DNA from: an uncultured Lachnospiraceae bacterium | Lineage (GTDB): Bacteria > Bacillota > Clostridia > Lachnospirales > Lachnospiraceae | NCBI GenBank assembly: GCA_945913255.1 | Contig: CAMEDC010000009.1 | Location: 1 to 64,000 of the forward strand | DNA length: 64,000 nucleotides | Direction: 5' to 3' | Shown: piece after piece, positions 17,494 to 27,655 of the stretch | How the letters are laid out: every line of letters begins with the position of its first letter | How positions within the stretch are numbered: position 1 is the first letter of the stretch | Notes under the pieces: generated by a model | What the model saw: only the letters and a program-made list of their open reading frames with translations | Told to the model about the DNA's origin: nothing | Databases searched by the model: none | Translations under genes and position numbers: made by a program

Positions 17494-18891
17494 TCAGTTC
17501 TTTGCAGTTTCAACAATATTCTGAATCCATACTCCTTTTTTCACCAGAATAAACCCAATCGCACACTTGATGATGTCAAGCAGCTGACAGCTCAGATAGA
17601 GATACAGGATATGCATATCCGTATAACGGCTGAGTACATAGGCAATCGGCGTGGTAACAACCCAGAGGAATACGCTGTCAAACAGGAATGTGACGATTGT
17701 CTTTCCGCCTGTCCGTAATGTAAAATAAGTTGCATGCATGAATGCCCAGAGCGGCATACACAAAGCTGCCATACGCAGCAGATTCTTTGCCAGTTCCTTT
17801 ACCGCATCCGTTGTATTGTACAGCATCGGGAACAACGGAGCCAGCAAACACATGATACTGCCCAGAACGATACAGGACATCACTGCAAAAGCGATGAGTC
17901 TTGTGTCCGTCTCCTTCGCTTCTTTCATTTTTCCCGCACCCAAAAGCTGTCCCACAATGATGGAAATCGCACTTCCCATCGCCATAAATACCACATTGAA
18001 CAGATTGGAGATTGTCGTTGAAATATTCAAAGCCGCCACGGCGTCCAGCCCCCTCATGGAGTAGCACTGGTTCAGAACCGCAATACCTGCCGCCCACATA
18101 ATCTCATTAACCATAAGCGGCGTACCTTTCTTCAGGATATTGCCTGCCAACAGGCCGGGAATCCGAAATTCCCGGTATGCGCCCACAATAAAGGGCATTC
18201 TCGCAGAATGCGTATGCGTCCATACAATCACCACAGCTGCCTGCACATAACGTGAAACCACAGTTGCCACCGCAGCACCCACTACACCGAGTTCCGGAAA
18301 TCCGAATTTTCCGAAAATCAGCAGATAATTCAGCACCAGATTCACACACACCGCAATCACGCCTGCCATCATGGGAAGCTTTGTCTCCCCGCACTCTCTC
18401 AGTGTACCGGCATAAATTTCCTCTACCGCAAACGGCAGAAGGCCTGCCAGCATCACCAGAAGATACTGCCTTCCATACCCTAGCGTTGCCTCCAGTGCCG
18501 CCTCATTTCCCTCTCCGTGAAGGTACATCAGAATCAGGCTGTCCCCACGGCAAAGAAGGACAGAGACACCCAGTACCAAAATAGCGACACAAATATACAG
18601 CTTAAACCGGAAAGTCTGCTGTACTCCCTTATGATTCCTGCAGCCATAAAACTGTGCCGTAAAAATACCTGCCCCGGATATGGCACCGAAAATAGCCAGA
18701 TTAAATACCTGCAGCAGCTGGTTTACGATGGCGATACCGGACATCTGCTCCGTTCCGATTCGCCCCACCATAATATTATCCAGAAGTCCCACAAAATTTG
18801 TGATACCGTTCTGAATCATGATGGGTACCGCAACACCCAGTACCATCTTGTAAAATGCCTTGTCTCCGAATAGCTTTTTTCCCAAATTCAT
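17494..18891 (-). CDS. MATE-family multidrug/Na+ antiporter
   Basis: 465 residues with about 12 membrane helices in two similar halves. Typical MATE sequence features are VAVPIMIQNGITNFVGLLDNIMVGRIG in the first helix pair, GAGIFTAQFYGCRNHKGVQ and the second-half counterpart MAMGSAISIIVGQLLGAGKMKEA. It exports organic cations or metabolites in exchange for Na+ or H+; the substrate cannot be told. It lies 59 bases after the radical-SAM activase on the same strand and could be read through from the glycogen operon. Confidence 0.93.
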   Translation of the reverse strand: MNLGKKLFGDKAFYKMVLGVAVPIMIQNGITNFVGLLDNIMVGRIGTEQMSGIAIVNQLLQVFNLAIFGAISGAGIFTAQFYGCRNHKGVQQTFRFKLYICVAILVLGVSVLLCRGDSLILMYLHGEGNEAALEATLGYGRQYLLVMLAGLLPFAVEEIYAGTLRECGETKLPMMAGVIAVCVNLVLNYLLIFGKFGFPELGVVGAAVATVVSRYVQAAVVIVWTHTHSARMPFIVGAYREFRIPGLLAGNILKKGTPLMVNEIMWAAGIAVLNQCYSMRGLDAVAALNISTTISNLFNVVFMAMGSAISIIVGQLLGAGKMKEAKETDTRLIAFAVMSCIVLGSIMCLLAPLFPMLYNTTDAVKELAKNLLRMAALCMPLWAFMHATYFTLRTGGKTIVTFLFDSVFLWVVTTPIAYVLSRYTDMHILYLYLSCQLLDIIKCAIGFILVKKGVWIQNIVETAKN

Positions 18892-18950
18892 TTCATAATT
18901 CCCCGCGACTCTATTTCCTGTTCAAAAGCTCTGCTTCTGTACAGCGCTTT

Positions 18951-19646
18951 CTATTCTACACCGCGAAGTTCTACCTTGTCTATGTATTTTCTTGCCATTT
19001 CTTTTATATCACGCATGATTTGTGCAGGATACGCTGCATAGCTCCGTGATATTACATTTTCATTATCGCGGTAGACCTGCAGATAGTAAGCGCGACAGCC
19101 TTTCAGCATTCTGCCGATTTCCTCAAACTCTTCCACCGTATGCAGACCTTTCACCACAGTTGTACGAAACTCATATGAAATTCTGCTGTTTTTTAAAATG
19201 GCAATGCTCTCTTCTATTCTGGACAAATCAAGCTGCGGACAGCCGGTTACTTTTGTATAATTGGGCAGGGCAGCCTTCACATCCATCGCCACATAGTCCA
19301 ACAGCCCTTCTGACAGCAACTGTCGCAGTACTTTCGGTCGATACCCGTTTGTATCCAGCTTTACCAGGAATCCCATATCCTTCACTTTACAGACAAATTC
19401 CTTCAAATCCTTCTGCAATGTCGGTTCCCCTCCGGTAATGCAGACACCCTCCAAAATCCCTCTTCTCTTTCTCAGATGCCCCAGCACTTCCTCCTCCGGG
19501 ATAACCGGGCATTCTTCCGGTTGCAATACCAGCGATGCATTATGGCAAAACGGGCAACGAAAATTGCAGCCACCGGTAAACACAGTGGCTGCTACATGCT
19601 CAGGGTAATCTAATAATGTTGTCTTGTTAAATCCGTGAATCTCCAT
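18951..19646 (-). CDS. Radical-SAM activating protein (NrdG2-like)
   Basis: 231 residues. The radical-SAM cysteines C27, C31 and C34 sit in GGCNFRCPFCHN, followed by a GGEPTLQKDL segment that binds SAM. This is the pattern of anaerobic ribonucleotide-reductase activating proteins of the NrdG2 class, which generate a glycyl radical on a partner enzyme. No reductase or other glycyl-radical enzyme is adjacent, so the partner is unknown. The start overlaps the end of malQ by 20 bases in another frame, so the two are co-transcribed. It is sometimes named pyruvate formate-lyase activase-like. Confidence 0.87.
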   Translation of the reverse strand: MEIHGFNKTTLLDYPEHVAATVFTGGCNFRCPFCHNASLVLQPEECPVIPEEEVLGHLRKRRGILEGVCITGGEPTLQKDLKEFVCKVKDMGFLVKLDTNGYRPKVLRQLLSEGLLDYVAMDVKAALPNYTKVTGCPQLDLSRIEESIAILKNSRISYEFRTTVVKGLHTVEEFEEIGRMLKGCRAYYLQVYRDNENVISRSYAAYPAQIMRDIKEMARKYIDKVELRGVE

Positions 19647-21153
19647 CTTCCACTTCCTCTGCGGGCTTTTCGGATGCTCTGCCGTAGGTTACGGTCATCT
19701 CAAAAATCTGCTCCGCCAGCTTATCTGTAAATGCGCCCTTCTTCATGCGCCATTTCCAGTTATCCCCCAGAGTAGAAGGTATATTGATACGCGCCTCAGA
19801 ACCAAGTCCAAGGTAGTCCTGCATGGGAATAATTGCCTTATCTGCCACACTGGCAAATGCAGCACGGATGAACTCCCATTTCAATTCCTCCTGCTTACAC
19901 TTTTTCAGGTTCAGATAACGGTCGCAGAATTTCTTGTCTGTTGCTTCCAACTCCCTATACCAGCCAAGTGTCGTATCATTATCATGCGTTCCCGTGTACA
20001 CCACACAGTTATGCTCGTAGTTATGGGGCAGATAATCACTATCCTCTCTGGAATCGAATGCAAACTGCAGCACTTTCATACCAGGATAACCGGTCTTCTT
20101 TACCAATTCTATCACAGAAGGGGTCAAAAAGCCAAGGTCTTCCGCAATCACTTCCCTCTCTCCCAGTTTTTCCTTCATCGTCTCAAACAAGGCTATACCG
20201 GGACCCGGTTCCCACGTGCCGATTTCAGCGGTTTTCATGCCGGCCGGAATGGAGTAATATTCGTCAAAGGCACGGAAATGATCGATGCGTACCACATCAT
20301 AAAGCTGAAAACATGCTGCAAGGCGCTTCATCCACCACTCGAATCCGGTCTTCTTATGATAGTCCCATGCATAAAGCGGATTCCCCCATAACTGTCCGGT
20401 TTTGGAAAATGCATCAGGTGGGCATCCCGCAACTGCCGTTGGATTGCAGTCCTCATCAAACTGGAATAATTCGGGATTTGCCCAGGCATCCGCGCTGTCG
20501 AACGCCACATAAATGGGAATATCACCAATGATTTTGATGCCCTGCTCATTGGCATAAGTCTTCAACTTTTCCCACTGCACCCGGAACAGGTACTGCTGGA
20601 ACTGATAAAACTGGATTTCCTCAGTAAATTTCTCCCGATAAGCTTTCAGAGCTGCCGGTTTGCGGGTCTTAATCTCATCATCCCACTCTACCCAGCATAC
20701 ATTGTCAAAAGATGCCTTCACGGCCATATACAGGCAGTAATTCTCAAGCCAATAACTGTTCTCTTCTACAAATTTCCGGAAACCGGCATCTTCTGAAATG
20801 TCGCTGTTCTTCCACGCTTCCCGAAGCAACAGGAAACGGCTCTCGTAGATTTTTGCATAGTCCACATACTCTTCATTGTCCCCAAAATCATAGCTGTCAC
20901 ACTGCTTCTTTGTAATCCATCCTCGATGAATCAAGTCCTCAGGGTCAATGAAATACGGGTTTCCGGCAAAGGTTGAGAAGGACTGGTACGGAGAATCTCC
21001 ATAGCTGGTAGGCCCCAGAGGCAGAATCTGCCAATAGGTCTGACCTGCCTTCTTCAATTGATCAACAAACTCATATGCCTCTTTGGAAAAGCATCCGATT
21101 CCATAAGCTGACGGCAGACTTGCCACCGGCAGCAAAACACCACTCGTTCTCAT
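19627..21153 (-). CDS. malQ: 4-alpha-glucanotransferase (amylomaltase)
   Basis: 508 residues, GH77. It transfers maltosyl or longer units between alpha-1,4-glucans, disproportionating maltodextrins to chains that phosphorylase can use. Seen: RTSGVLLPVASLPSAYGIGCFS, LGPTSYGDSPYQSFSTFAGNP, the nucleophile region VRIDHFRAFDEYYSIP, the acid region EDLGFLTPSV and GTHDNDTTLGWY. The ATG at 21153 follows GGGAGAG; a TTG two codons upstream is less likely. It lies 28 bases after glgP in the same operon. Confidence 0.95.
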   Translation of the reverse strand: MRTSGVLLPVASLPSAYGIGCFSKEAYEFVDQLKKAGQTYWQILPLGPTSYGDSPYQSFSTFAGNPYFIDPEDLIHRGWITKKQCDSYDFGDNEEYVDYAKIYESRFLLLREAWKNSDISEDAGFRKFVEENSYWLENYCLYMAVKASFDNVCWVEWDDEIKTRKPAALKAYREKFTEEIQFYQFQQYLFRVQWEKLKTYANEQGIKIIGDIPIYVAFDSADAWANPELFQFDEDCNPTAVAGCPPDAFSKTGQLWGNPLYAWDYHKKTGFEWWMKRLAACFQLYDVVRIDHFRAFDEYYSIPAGMKTAEIGTWEPGPGIALFETMKEKLGEREVIAEDLGFLTPSVIELVKKTGYPGMKVLQFAFDSREDSDYLPHNYEHNCVVYTGTHDNDTTLGWYRELEATDKKFCDRYLNLKKCKQEELKWEFIRAAFASVADKAIIPMQDYLGLGSEARINIPSTLGDNWKWRMKKGAFTDKLAEQIFEMTVTYGRASEKPAEEVEDGDSRI

Positions 21154-21181
21154 GTCCAATCTCTCCCATTTGATTCTTCTC

Positions 21182-23452
21182 TTAGTTTAGCTTCCAGATA
21201 TCGCGGTTGTATTCCGCAATGGTTCTGTCAGAGGAGAAGAAGCCTGCCTTCGCAATGTTGGTCAGCATCATTCTCTTCCACTTTTCTCTGTCCTCATAAT
21301 CGGCAAATGCCTGATCCTTTACCTGAATATAATCCTCCAGGTCAAGCAGCGTCATGAACCAGTCCTTGTTCAAAAGTTCCTTATAGAGACGCTCCAGGTT
21401 TTCCTTATGACCTACCGCAAGTGCTTCTTCGCTTATAATGAAATCAACTGCCTCCTTGATGACGGGACTCTTTTCATAGAAATCTTTGGAGACATAATCC
21501 GCTTTTGCATAATGTGCAATCACGGTGTCACTGTCCTCACCGAAAATATAGATATTGTCGTCACCAACCAGCTCGTGAATTTCCACATTTGCGCCATCGC
21601 TTGTTCCCAGAGTCACTGCACCGTTCAACATAAACTTCATATTGCCGGTACCCGATGCCTCCTTGGAGGCCAGGGAAATCTGCTCGGAAATGTCACAGGC
21701 CGGAATCAGCTTCTCAGCATAGCTTACATTGTAGTTCTCCACCATAACGACCTTCATATAAGGGCTGACTTCCGGGTCATTATTCACAATTTCAGCCAGA
21801 ACCAGCAGCAAATGAATAATATCCTGTGCAATCACATAGGCAGGCGCTGCCTTTGCACCAAAGATGAAGCTCATGGGTCTTACCGGCTTCTTACCGCCCT
21901 TAATTTCGAGATATTTATGGATAATATACAGAGCATTCATCTGCTGACGCTTGTATTCATGCAGACGCTTCACCTGAATATCAAAGACGGAATCGGTATT
22001 CAGTGTAACACCTTCCTTCTCCTGAATATACGCAGCGAGTTCTTCCTTCTTCTGCTTTTTGATTTCTTCGATGGCATCCAGAACTGCCTTATCATCAATC
22101 TTTGTCAGCAGCTTCTCCAGTTCATCCGCATTCTTCTTGAAACCGTCTCCGATGGTGTCTGTCAGGAACGCGGCCAGTTCTCTGTTACAGGACAGCAGCC
22201 AGCGGCGGAAGGTAATACCGTTTGTCTTATTATTAAACTTTTCGGGATAAATCTCATAAAAGTGATGCAGCTCCGTCTCTTTGAGAATATCTGTGTGGAT
22301 TACAGCAACACCGTTTACGCTATAGCCGTAGTGGATATCGATGTGTGCCATGTGCACGCGCTTTTCCTCATCGATTATCTGCACCTTGGGATTCTCATAC
22401 TTCTTTGCAACCCGGGCACTGAGCTCCTTGATAATGGGAACCAGCTGGGGAACCACCTTTTCGATATAAGCAAGAGGCCATTTTTCCAGTGCTTCCGCAA
22501 GAATGGTATGATTCGTATAAGCACAGGTCTTGCTCACCACGTTGACAGCATCCTCCATGGTAAAGCCTTCGTCCCAGTTCAGAATTCGAATCAGCTCGGG
22601 AATTACCATAGTCGGATGGGTATCGTTTATCTGAATCGCCGCATATTCATTCATGCGATGCAAATCACAGCCTTTTTCCTTCAGCTCTTTGATAATCAAC
22701 TGTGCACCGTTGCTGACCATAAAATATTCCTGGTAAATACGAAGCAGATTTCCTGCCTCGTCAGAATCATCCGGATACAGGAACAGGGTCAGGTTCTTGT
22801 CTATGGCTGTCTTGTCAAAGCTGATGCCTTCTTCTACCAGGCTCTCATCCACGGAAGCCACATCGAACAGGTGCAGCTTATTACAGCCGTTCTCATAGCC
22901 CACGACATCAATATCATAGAGCACAGAAGTCACTTTTCTGTCTCCAAAAGCTACTTCAAACTTCACTCCGGTATCGGTCAGCCAGGAATTTTCCTGAATC
23001 CAGTCATTCTTCTCTGCTCTCTGCAGGCGATCCTGGAATACCTGTTTAAACAACCCGTAATGATAATTTAAACCGATTCCGTCACCGGGGAGCCCCAGTG
23101 TGGCGATAGAATCCAGAAAACATGCTGCCAGACGACCCAAACCGCCGTTTCCAAGGGAGGGTTCCGGTTCTGCCTCCTCGATATCCGCCAGATTCTTTCC
23201 GTTCTTTTTTAGAACCTCTCTCAGTTCCTCATAAATCCCAAGGTTAATCAGATTGTTAGACAACAGCTTACCAATCAGGAATTCCATAGAGATGTAATAC
23301 ACCTTTTTCTTCCCGGTAATCACAGGTTTTTCCTGCATCTGCTCCTTTGTCAGCTGTAATACACTATTGTATAACTGTACATCCGTACAGGCTGCAATGG
23401 ACTTACCATACATTTTTCCTGTCATCTCATTTAATTTCAATTCTAAATTCAT
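21182..23452 (-). CDS. glgP: Glycogen/maltodextrin phosphorylase
   Basis: 756 residues, GT35. It releases glucose 1-phosphate from alpha-1,4-glucans with phosphate. Seen: [41 protein letters not shown], and the pyridoxal-phosphate site [15 protein letters not shown] with Lys606. GGAGG precedes the ATG. It heads the glgP-malQ-activase operon. A promoter with a perfect GGAAAACGTTTTCC palindrome between its -35 and -10 elements lies just upstream, so the LacI protein encoded next door probably represses it. The length is that of the shorter clostridial phosphorylases that act on maltodextrins and glycogen. Confidence 0.96.
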   Translation of the reverse strand: MNLELKLNEMTGKMYGKSIAACTDVQLYNSVLQLTKEQMQEKPVITGKKKVYYISMEFLIGKLLSNNLINLGIYEELREVLKKNGKNLADIEEAEPEPSLGNGGLGRLAACFLDSIATLGLPGDGIGLNYHYGLFKQVFQDRLQRAEKNDWIQENSWLTDTGVKFEVAFGDRKVTSVLYDIDVVGYENGCNKLHLFDVASVDESLVEEGISFDKTAIDKNLTLFLYPDDSDEAGNLLRIYQEYFMVSNGAQLIIKELKEKGCDLHRMNEYAAIQINDTHPTMVIPELIRILNWDEGFTMEDAVNVVSKTCAYTNHTILAEALEKWPLAYIEKVVPQLVPIIKELSARVAKKYENPKVQIIDEEKRVHMAHIDIHYGYSVNGVAVIHTDILKETELHHFYEIYPEKFNNKTNGITFRRWLLSCNRELAAFLTDTIGDGFKKNADELEKLLTKIDDKAVLDAIEEIKKQKKEELAAYIQEKEGVTLNTDSVFDIQVKRLHEYKRQQMNALYIIHKYLEIKGGKKPVRPMSFIFGAKAAPAYVIAQDIIHLLLVLAEIVNNDPEVSPYMKVVMVENYNVSYAEKLIPACDISEQISLASKEASGTGNMKFMLNGAVTLGTSDGANVEIHELVGDDNIYIFGEDSDTVIAHYAKADYVSKDFYEKSPVIKEAVDFIISEEALAVGHKENLERLYKELLNKDWFMTLLDLEDYIQVKDQAFADYEDREKWKRMMLTNIAKAGFFSSDRTIAEYNRDIWKLN

Positions 23453-23470
23453 TTCGAGTATCCTCCATTT

Positions 23471-23526
23471 GAAACTTAAGTTTCCCGTTCTTGCTAAAGA
23501 ATATCACAGGAAAACGTTTTCCGCAA
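23471..23526 (-). promoter_or_regulatory. glgP promoter with LacI operator and leader palindrome
   Basis: TTGCGG (23521-23526) and TATTCT (23498-23503) on the minus strand are 17 bases apart. The spacer holds GGAAAACGTTTTCC (23509-23522), a perfect 14-base palindrome with the central CG typical of LacI-family operators. In the leader, GAAACTTAAGTTTC (23471-23484) is a second perfect palindrome of a different sequence, perhaps for another regulator. Confidence 0.75.
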
Positions 23527-23555
23527 TAGGTAAATAAATTTTTGTGCAAAATAGA

Positions 23556-24545
23556 TTAACAAATAATATCCTTATAGTACATTTTCACTATACTGTGCGG
23601 CATTACAACGCTATGCCCTGTACCGCCATCCAAAAGCAGCTTCGCCTCCACGAGCGCTCTGCTGGAAATGGCGTAAAAGTCCTGTCTGATGGTATTCATC
23701 TGTTTTCCCACATAGCCCATGAGCGTGATGCCGTCAAACCCACACACAGGACGGAAAATATCCATATCAATCAATGCGTTCATGGCGCCGATTGCCATCA
23801 GGTCAGAAGCACATACAACACAATCCTTGTTTCTTGCATATTTCAGCGCAATCTTTCTGGCAGCCAGCTCGCTGAAATCTCCCTGGCGTACCAAAACGCT
23901 CAGATTCATCTCCTCCGCAAGCCGCTTCATCCCCTTCAGACGCTGCTCCGTGACATATCCATCCTTCCGGCCTGCGATATACAGAACACGTTTGCATCCA
24001 TCATCCGTAATCGTCTTTTTGGCCACATCATACTGTGCCTGTTCATGGTCCACTCCCACGGCTGTTGTCCGCGCATTCACAATAGGTGCATCCACTACCA
24101 CACAGGCAAACCGCTGCTCCTCTATCAGTTTTTGCAGTACCTTATCTTCTTTGGACATCCCGTAAATCACAACGCCGGCAATGCTCTGAGACAGGAAATA
24201 ACGGGTAACCTCCTCCGCATCCATTCCCGCAATCATACTGGTAAAAATCGTAACTACCTCCAGATTCAGTTCCTTTGCCTTATCCAGCGCTCCCAGCAGA
24301 TACTGCATAAAAACCTGGTCAATTGCCTGCGTCTGCCGCTTGGGATCCAGAATTAAGGCAATGCGCCCAAACTGCTTGGAAGAAAGCGCCGATGCGATCG
24401 AATTCGGAATATAATTCAGCTCCCTGATGGCTTCGTTGACTCTCACCTTCGTCTCCTCACTGATATTGGGGTAACCGTTCAGCACCTTAGAAACCGTAGA
24501 AATTGCCACTCCTGCACGCTTTGCCACTTCTTTTATGGATACCAT
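23556..24545 (-). CDS. LacI-family regulator of glycogen/maltodextrin genes
   Basis: 329 residues. The helix-turn-helix reads MVSIKEVAKRAGVAISTVSKVLNGYP, with hinge SIASALSS, and is followed by a two-lobed sugar-binding domain. AAAGGAAAC precedes the ATG. It sits directly upstream of glgP-malQ. A GAATACGTTTTCC sequence in its own promoter matches the palindrome in the glgP promoter, so it most likely regulates both. The effector is probably a maltose-type sugar (inference). Confidence 0.9.
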   Translation of the reverse strand: MVSIKEVAKRAGVAISTVSKVLNGYPNISEETKVRVNEAIRELNYIPNSIASALSSKQFGRIALILDPKRQTQAIDQVFMQYLLGALDKAKELNLEVVTIFTSMIAGMDAEEVTRYFLSQSIAGVVIYGMSKEDKVLQKLIEEQRFACVVVDAPIVNARTTAVGVDHEQAQYDVAKKTITDDGCKRVLYIAGRKDGYVTEQRLKGMKRLAEEMNLSVLVRQGDFSELAARKIALKYARNKDCVVCASDLMAIGAMNALIDMDIFRPVCGFDGITLMGYVGKQMNTIRQDFYAISSRALVEAKLLLDGGTGHSVVMPHSIVKMYYKDIIC

Positions 24546-24570
24546 ATCATTGTTTCCTTTCGCGATCCGT

Positions 24571-24616
24571 AAGAATACGTTTTCCTTATTGTACCATCTG
24601 CCGACAGCAAAATCAA
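24571..24616 (-). promoter_or_regulatory. Promoter and operator of the maltodextrin LacI gene
   Basis: TTGATT (24611-24616) and TACAAT (24588-24593) on the minus strand are 17 bases apart. AAGGAAAACGTATTCTT (24571-24587) lies directly after the -10 element and differs from the glgP palindrome mainly at one central base, supporting autoregulation. Confidence 0.65.
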
Positions 24617-24736
24617 TTGACGCTCTGCAATTTTCATTTTATACTGGTAACAGTTAAGCCAGGCAGCCGCTTTTATGAATTGAGGGCTGAGCTGTTACTT
24701 CTATATTTAGTTTCAATACATTTACAGCGAGGAATC

Positions 24737-25234
24737 ATGGCAAAAATTATTTCAGTACAGGAAAAATATATGAAGGAAGCTCTGAAACAGGCAAAAAAGG
24801 CGTACAAACTGGGGGAAGTCCCCATTGGATGCGTCATTGTCCATGAGGGTAAAGTCATCGGCAGAGGCTATAACCGGCGTAATACGGATAAGAATACTCT
24901 GGCACATGCGGAGATTACCGCCATCAACAGAGCAAGCAAGATTATCGGTGACTGGAGACTGGAGGAATGCACGCTTTATGTGACCCTGGAACCCTGCCAG
25001 ATGTGCGCCGGTGCCATTGTGCAGGCCCGTATTCCCGAGGTAGTCATGGGCTGCATGAATCCCAAGGCCGGCTGCGCCGGTTCTATCCTGAATATACTGG
25101 ATATGCCGCAGTTCAATCACCAGGTTTCCGTCACGCGCGGCATTCTGGAGCAGGAATGCAGTGATTTGCTGAAAACCTTTTTCGCAGAATTGCGGATAAG
25201 GAATAAGGCGGAAAAAGAAGCGAAAAAGGCATAA
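24737..25234 (+). CDS. tadA: tRNA adenosine(34) deaminase TadA
   Basis: 165 residues from the ATG at 24737, with GCGAGGA upstream; the longer open frame from 24503 has no support and overlaps the regulator promoter. TadA converts A34 of tRNA-Arg(ACG) to inosine. The zinc deaminase motif is H57-A-E59 and P86-C87-xx-C90. Length is normal. It is divergent from the LacI gene and convergent with the MutS-like gene, and stands alone. Confidence 0.95.
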   Translation: MAKIISVQEKYMKEALKQAKKAYKLGEVPIGCVIVHEGKVIGRGYNRRNTDKNTLAHAEITAINRASKIIGDWRLEECTLYVTLEPCQMCAGAIVQARIPEVVMGCMNPKAGCAGSILNILDMPQFNHQVSVTRGILEQECSDLLKTFFAELRIRNKAEKEAKKA

Positions 25235-25248
25235 TCACAAAACTCTAT

Positions 25249-27246
25249 TTATTTGCGCTCCTCCGGTTCCTGCACCAGTACTTCTTCTACAAACTTCCTT
25301 TCCATCTGATGCCGCATCTTGCGGGTCTTCACAGAATCAAAGATAATGGAAAAATCATAATCCTCCGGGTACAGTTCTTTCGCTGCCACATGCAGCTTTA
25401 CTCTCTTGTGATTGATCCAGATTTTTTTGTTGGGCATCTGTACCTGAAGCACGCCTTTCTCATTCACCGGCGTACATACGATACCTATCTTTTTATCCGG
25501 AAAGACCATAACACTGTCTCCACGATGAAACTTCTCAGACAGTTCCTCATGTGGAATATATTCTTTCTTTTTCCGGATTTTTGTGTCATTTGTCCGGTTG
25601 GCACCCGTCTGTCGGTTTCTGCCCATCTGTCGGCCGGCTTCCCCATCTTGTTCCAGCTGCTCCAGCCATTCCCACGCCGCATCATCTTCCATTTTCAAAT
25701 TTACCAGGGTATGGTCTTGCCCTCTTGTTCCATAAGCCGCCCTGATAGCCGTCCGCAGCATGTCGGTTCCCATGCCAAGTCTTGACGCAATATAAAACGC
25801 ACAGCTTTCGCCTGCCTCTCCGATTACCACTTTATATAAGGGCTTTAAACTCTCTTTGTCAAAGGTCATTCTGGCATTGATTATACCTTCTGTCCGCTCT
25901 GCATAGGTTTTCACCTCAGGATAGTGGGTCGTCACCAGAAACAGGCATCCGCTCTTTCGCAGTTCCTCCAGTATCGCGATAGCAATTCCCATTCCCTCCG
26001 TGGGGTCTGTTCCCGAACCCAGTTCATCCATAATCACCAGACTCTCCCTGTTCACCTCTTTCAGAATCCCCAGCACATTGGTGATGTGCGCGGAAAATGT
26101 GGATAAATTTTCCGAGAGATTCTGCCCATCGCCGATATCACAGAGATAATTGCTGTTCATGCAGATATCAGCCTGTTCACAACAGACATGCAGACCGCAC
26201 TGCGCCATCATGCAATTCAGCGTAACCGTTTTTATCGCCACGGTTTTTCCGCCTGTATTCGGTCCGGTAATTACCACGCCGCGATAACAAGATCCCACAG
26301 AAAAATCCTGCGGTACGCATACTTCTCTGTCCATCAACGGGTGTCTGGCTTTTTTTAAAACGATACGCCTTTCCGTATTGATTGTCGGCGCTGTAGCCCC
26401 CAGCTCCAGACTCAGCTTGCCCTTGGAAAAAGCAAAATCAAGTTTTTCCATAGTTCTTCCGTTCTGCTCCATGCTCGCAAAATGTTCTGCTACCATTGCC
26501 GTAAGTGTAAATAAAATTCTGCGTTCTTCATTTTCCTCGTCTATTCGAAGCAGCTGAAGTTCCTCATTATATTTTGCCACCGCAGAAGGCTCGATAAAAA
26601 GGGTATTTCCCGTAGCCGATTTATCAATCACACTTCCGCTGATTCTGAATTTGTATTCCTTCTTTACCGGCACACAGAGATGCCCGTTCCGCAGTGTGCT
26701 GAAGCTGTCAGACATACACTCCTTGTTGCTTCGGATAATAGAATCTGCCTTTTCCTTGATTTTTTCCTCCATCCGGGCAATATCACTCCGAAGAGAATGC
26801 AGCAGTTTGGAAGCATAATCGTCCACTCTTCCACTTCGAATCTGCACATGGATTGCATCCCCGACTTCCGGTAGTTCTTCCAGATTTTCCTCATACCAGG
26901 GCAGAGACAGTTCAAACGGCTTGCACCGGTTCAAATATTCTTTCAGTCGTTTCACAGCCGTCAGGGAAAATTCAATCTGCTCCAGCTGCGCAGCAGTCAG
27001 ACAATCTCCTCGCTCCGCCACCGTGAGAAGTTCTTGAATTCCCTCCATCGCAGTGAGTGGCGGCGTTCCCATCTTCTCCAGCATAGTCCTGGCTTCTTCT
27101 GTTTCTCTCTGTCCTGCAATCAATTCACTTTCAGACAGTATCGGTTCCGTTCTGGAAATTTCTTCTTTGGCTGCTTCTGTCAGTGCCAATCCCATCCAGA
27201 TTTCTTTTATTTTGTTAAATTCCAATATTTTTTCGATTTCTTTCAT
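25249..27246 (-). CDS. MutS-family ATPase lacking Smr domain
   Basis: 665 residues. The MutS core, clamp and ATPase regions resemble MutS2: a long helical part (about 140-260), Walker A GPNTGGKT (328-335), the Q-loop region, and Walker B LVIMDELGSGTDP (403-413). It lacks the N-terminal mismatch-binding domain of MutS1. Standard MutS2 is near 790 residues and ends in an Smr nuclease domain; this one ends after a basic/beta segment (about 560-665) without the Smr motifs, and has a Gln/Arg/Asn-rich linker near 530-555. It may act on branched DNA or colliding ribosomes like MutS2, but without the nuclease. Confidence 0.85.
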   Translation of the reverse strand: MKEIEKILEFNKIKEIWMGLALTEAAKEEISRTEPILSESELIAGQRETEEARTMLEKMGTPPLTAMEGIQELLTVAERGDCLTAAQLEQIEFSLTAVKRLKEYLNRCKPFELSLPWYEENLEELPEVGDAIHVQIRSGRVDDYASKLLHSLRSDIARMEEKIKEKADSIIRSNKECMSDSFSTLRNGHLCVPVKKEYKFRISGSVIDKSATGNTLFIEPSAVAKYNEELQLLRIDEENEERRILFTLTAMVAEHFASMEQNGRTMEKLDFAFSKGKLSLELGATAPTINTERRIVLKKARHPLMDREVCVPQDFSVGSCYRGVVITGPNTGGKTVAIKTVTLNCMMAQCGLHVCCEQADICMNSNYLCDIGDGQNLSENLSTFSAHITNVLGILKEVNRESLVIMDELGSGTDPTEGMGIAIAILEELRKSGCLFLVTTHYPEVKTYAERTEGIINARMTFDKESLKPLYKVVIGEAGESCAFYIASRLGMGTDMLRTAIRAAYGTRGQDHTLVNLKMEDDAAWEWLEQLEQDGEAGRQMGRNRQTGANRTNDTKIRKKKEYIPHEELSEKFHRGDSVMVFPDKKIGIVCTPVNEKGVLQVQMPNKKIWINHKRVKLHVAAKELYPEDYDFSIIFDSVKTRKMRHQMERKFVEEVLVQEPEERK

Positions 27247-27655
27247 TTCTTCCTCTTTCCAACCGCTATAACCGGTATTAGTATTGCATTTAATTAGCTT
27301 CCGCCGCCAGCGACCCTTTTCATCTCAAAAATCAGAAAATAAAAAACCATAAGCCTCCCTGCAAAAGCATCACTCATGGTCTTCCTGATATCCGGGTACA
27401 AAAGTACAAAAAAAGCATGACCATACAGTCATGCTTTCATTCCGTCACTTTCAACCCATAATTCATATATACAGATAAGATAACTATGATTCGCACATTG
27501 TAAGGGTAACTATCAGTGAATCACACTGATTTATGGGCAGACTACTACAAGGAATCTCATAGCCGACCCATAAGGTATTTACTTTGTATGCATTACCTCT
27601 ACCATTACAATTAACAAAAAATTACCTCGTACTTTACATTTTTCTTTAGTCTACA
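27247..27655. other. Intergenic region, no gene seen
   Basis: About 400 bases between the MutS-like gene and the membrane-protein operon. Apart from the terminator at 27408-27437 I see no gene, tRNA or strong repeat. The part 27440-27655 is AT-rich and downstream of the minus-strand operon. Confidence 0.6.
27408..27437 (-). terminator. Terminator after the membrane glycosyltransferase operon
   Basis: AAAGCATGAC and GTCATGCTTT form a 10-bp stem with a CATACA-type loop, followed on the minus strand by seven T. It lies about 220 bases after the last gene of the operon. Confidence 0.8.

Noticed and set aside
21407-23071. A 554-codon open frame on the plus strand
   Set aside because: It is antisense to the full length of glgP, has low-complexity hydrophobic translation and no ribosome binding site; it is a shadow of a well-supported gene.
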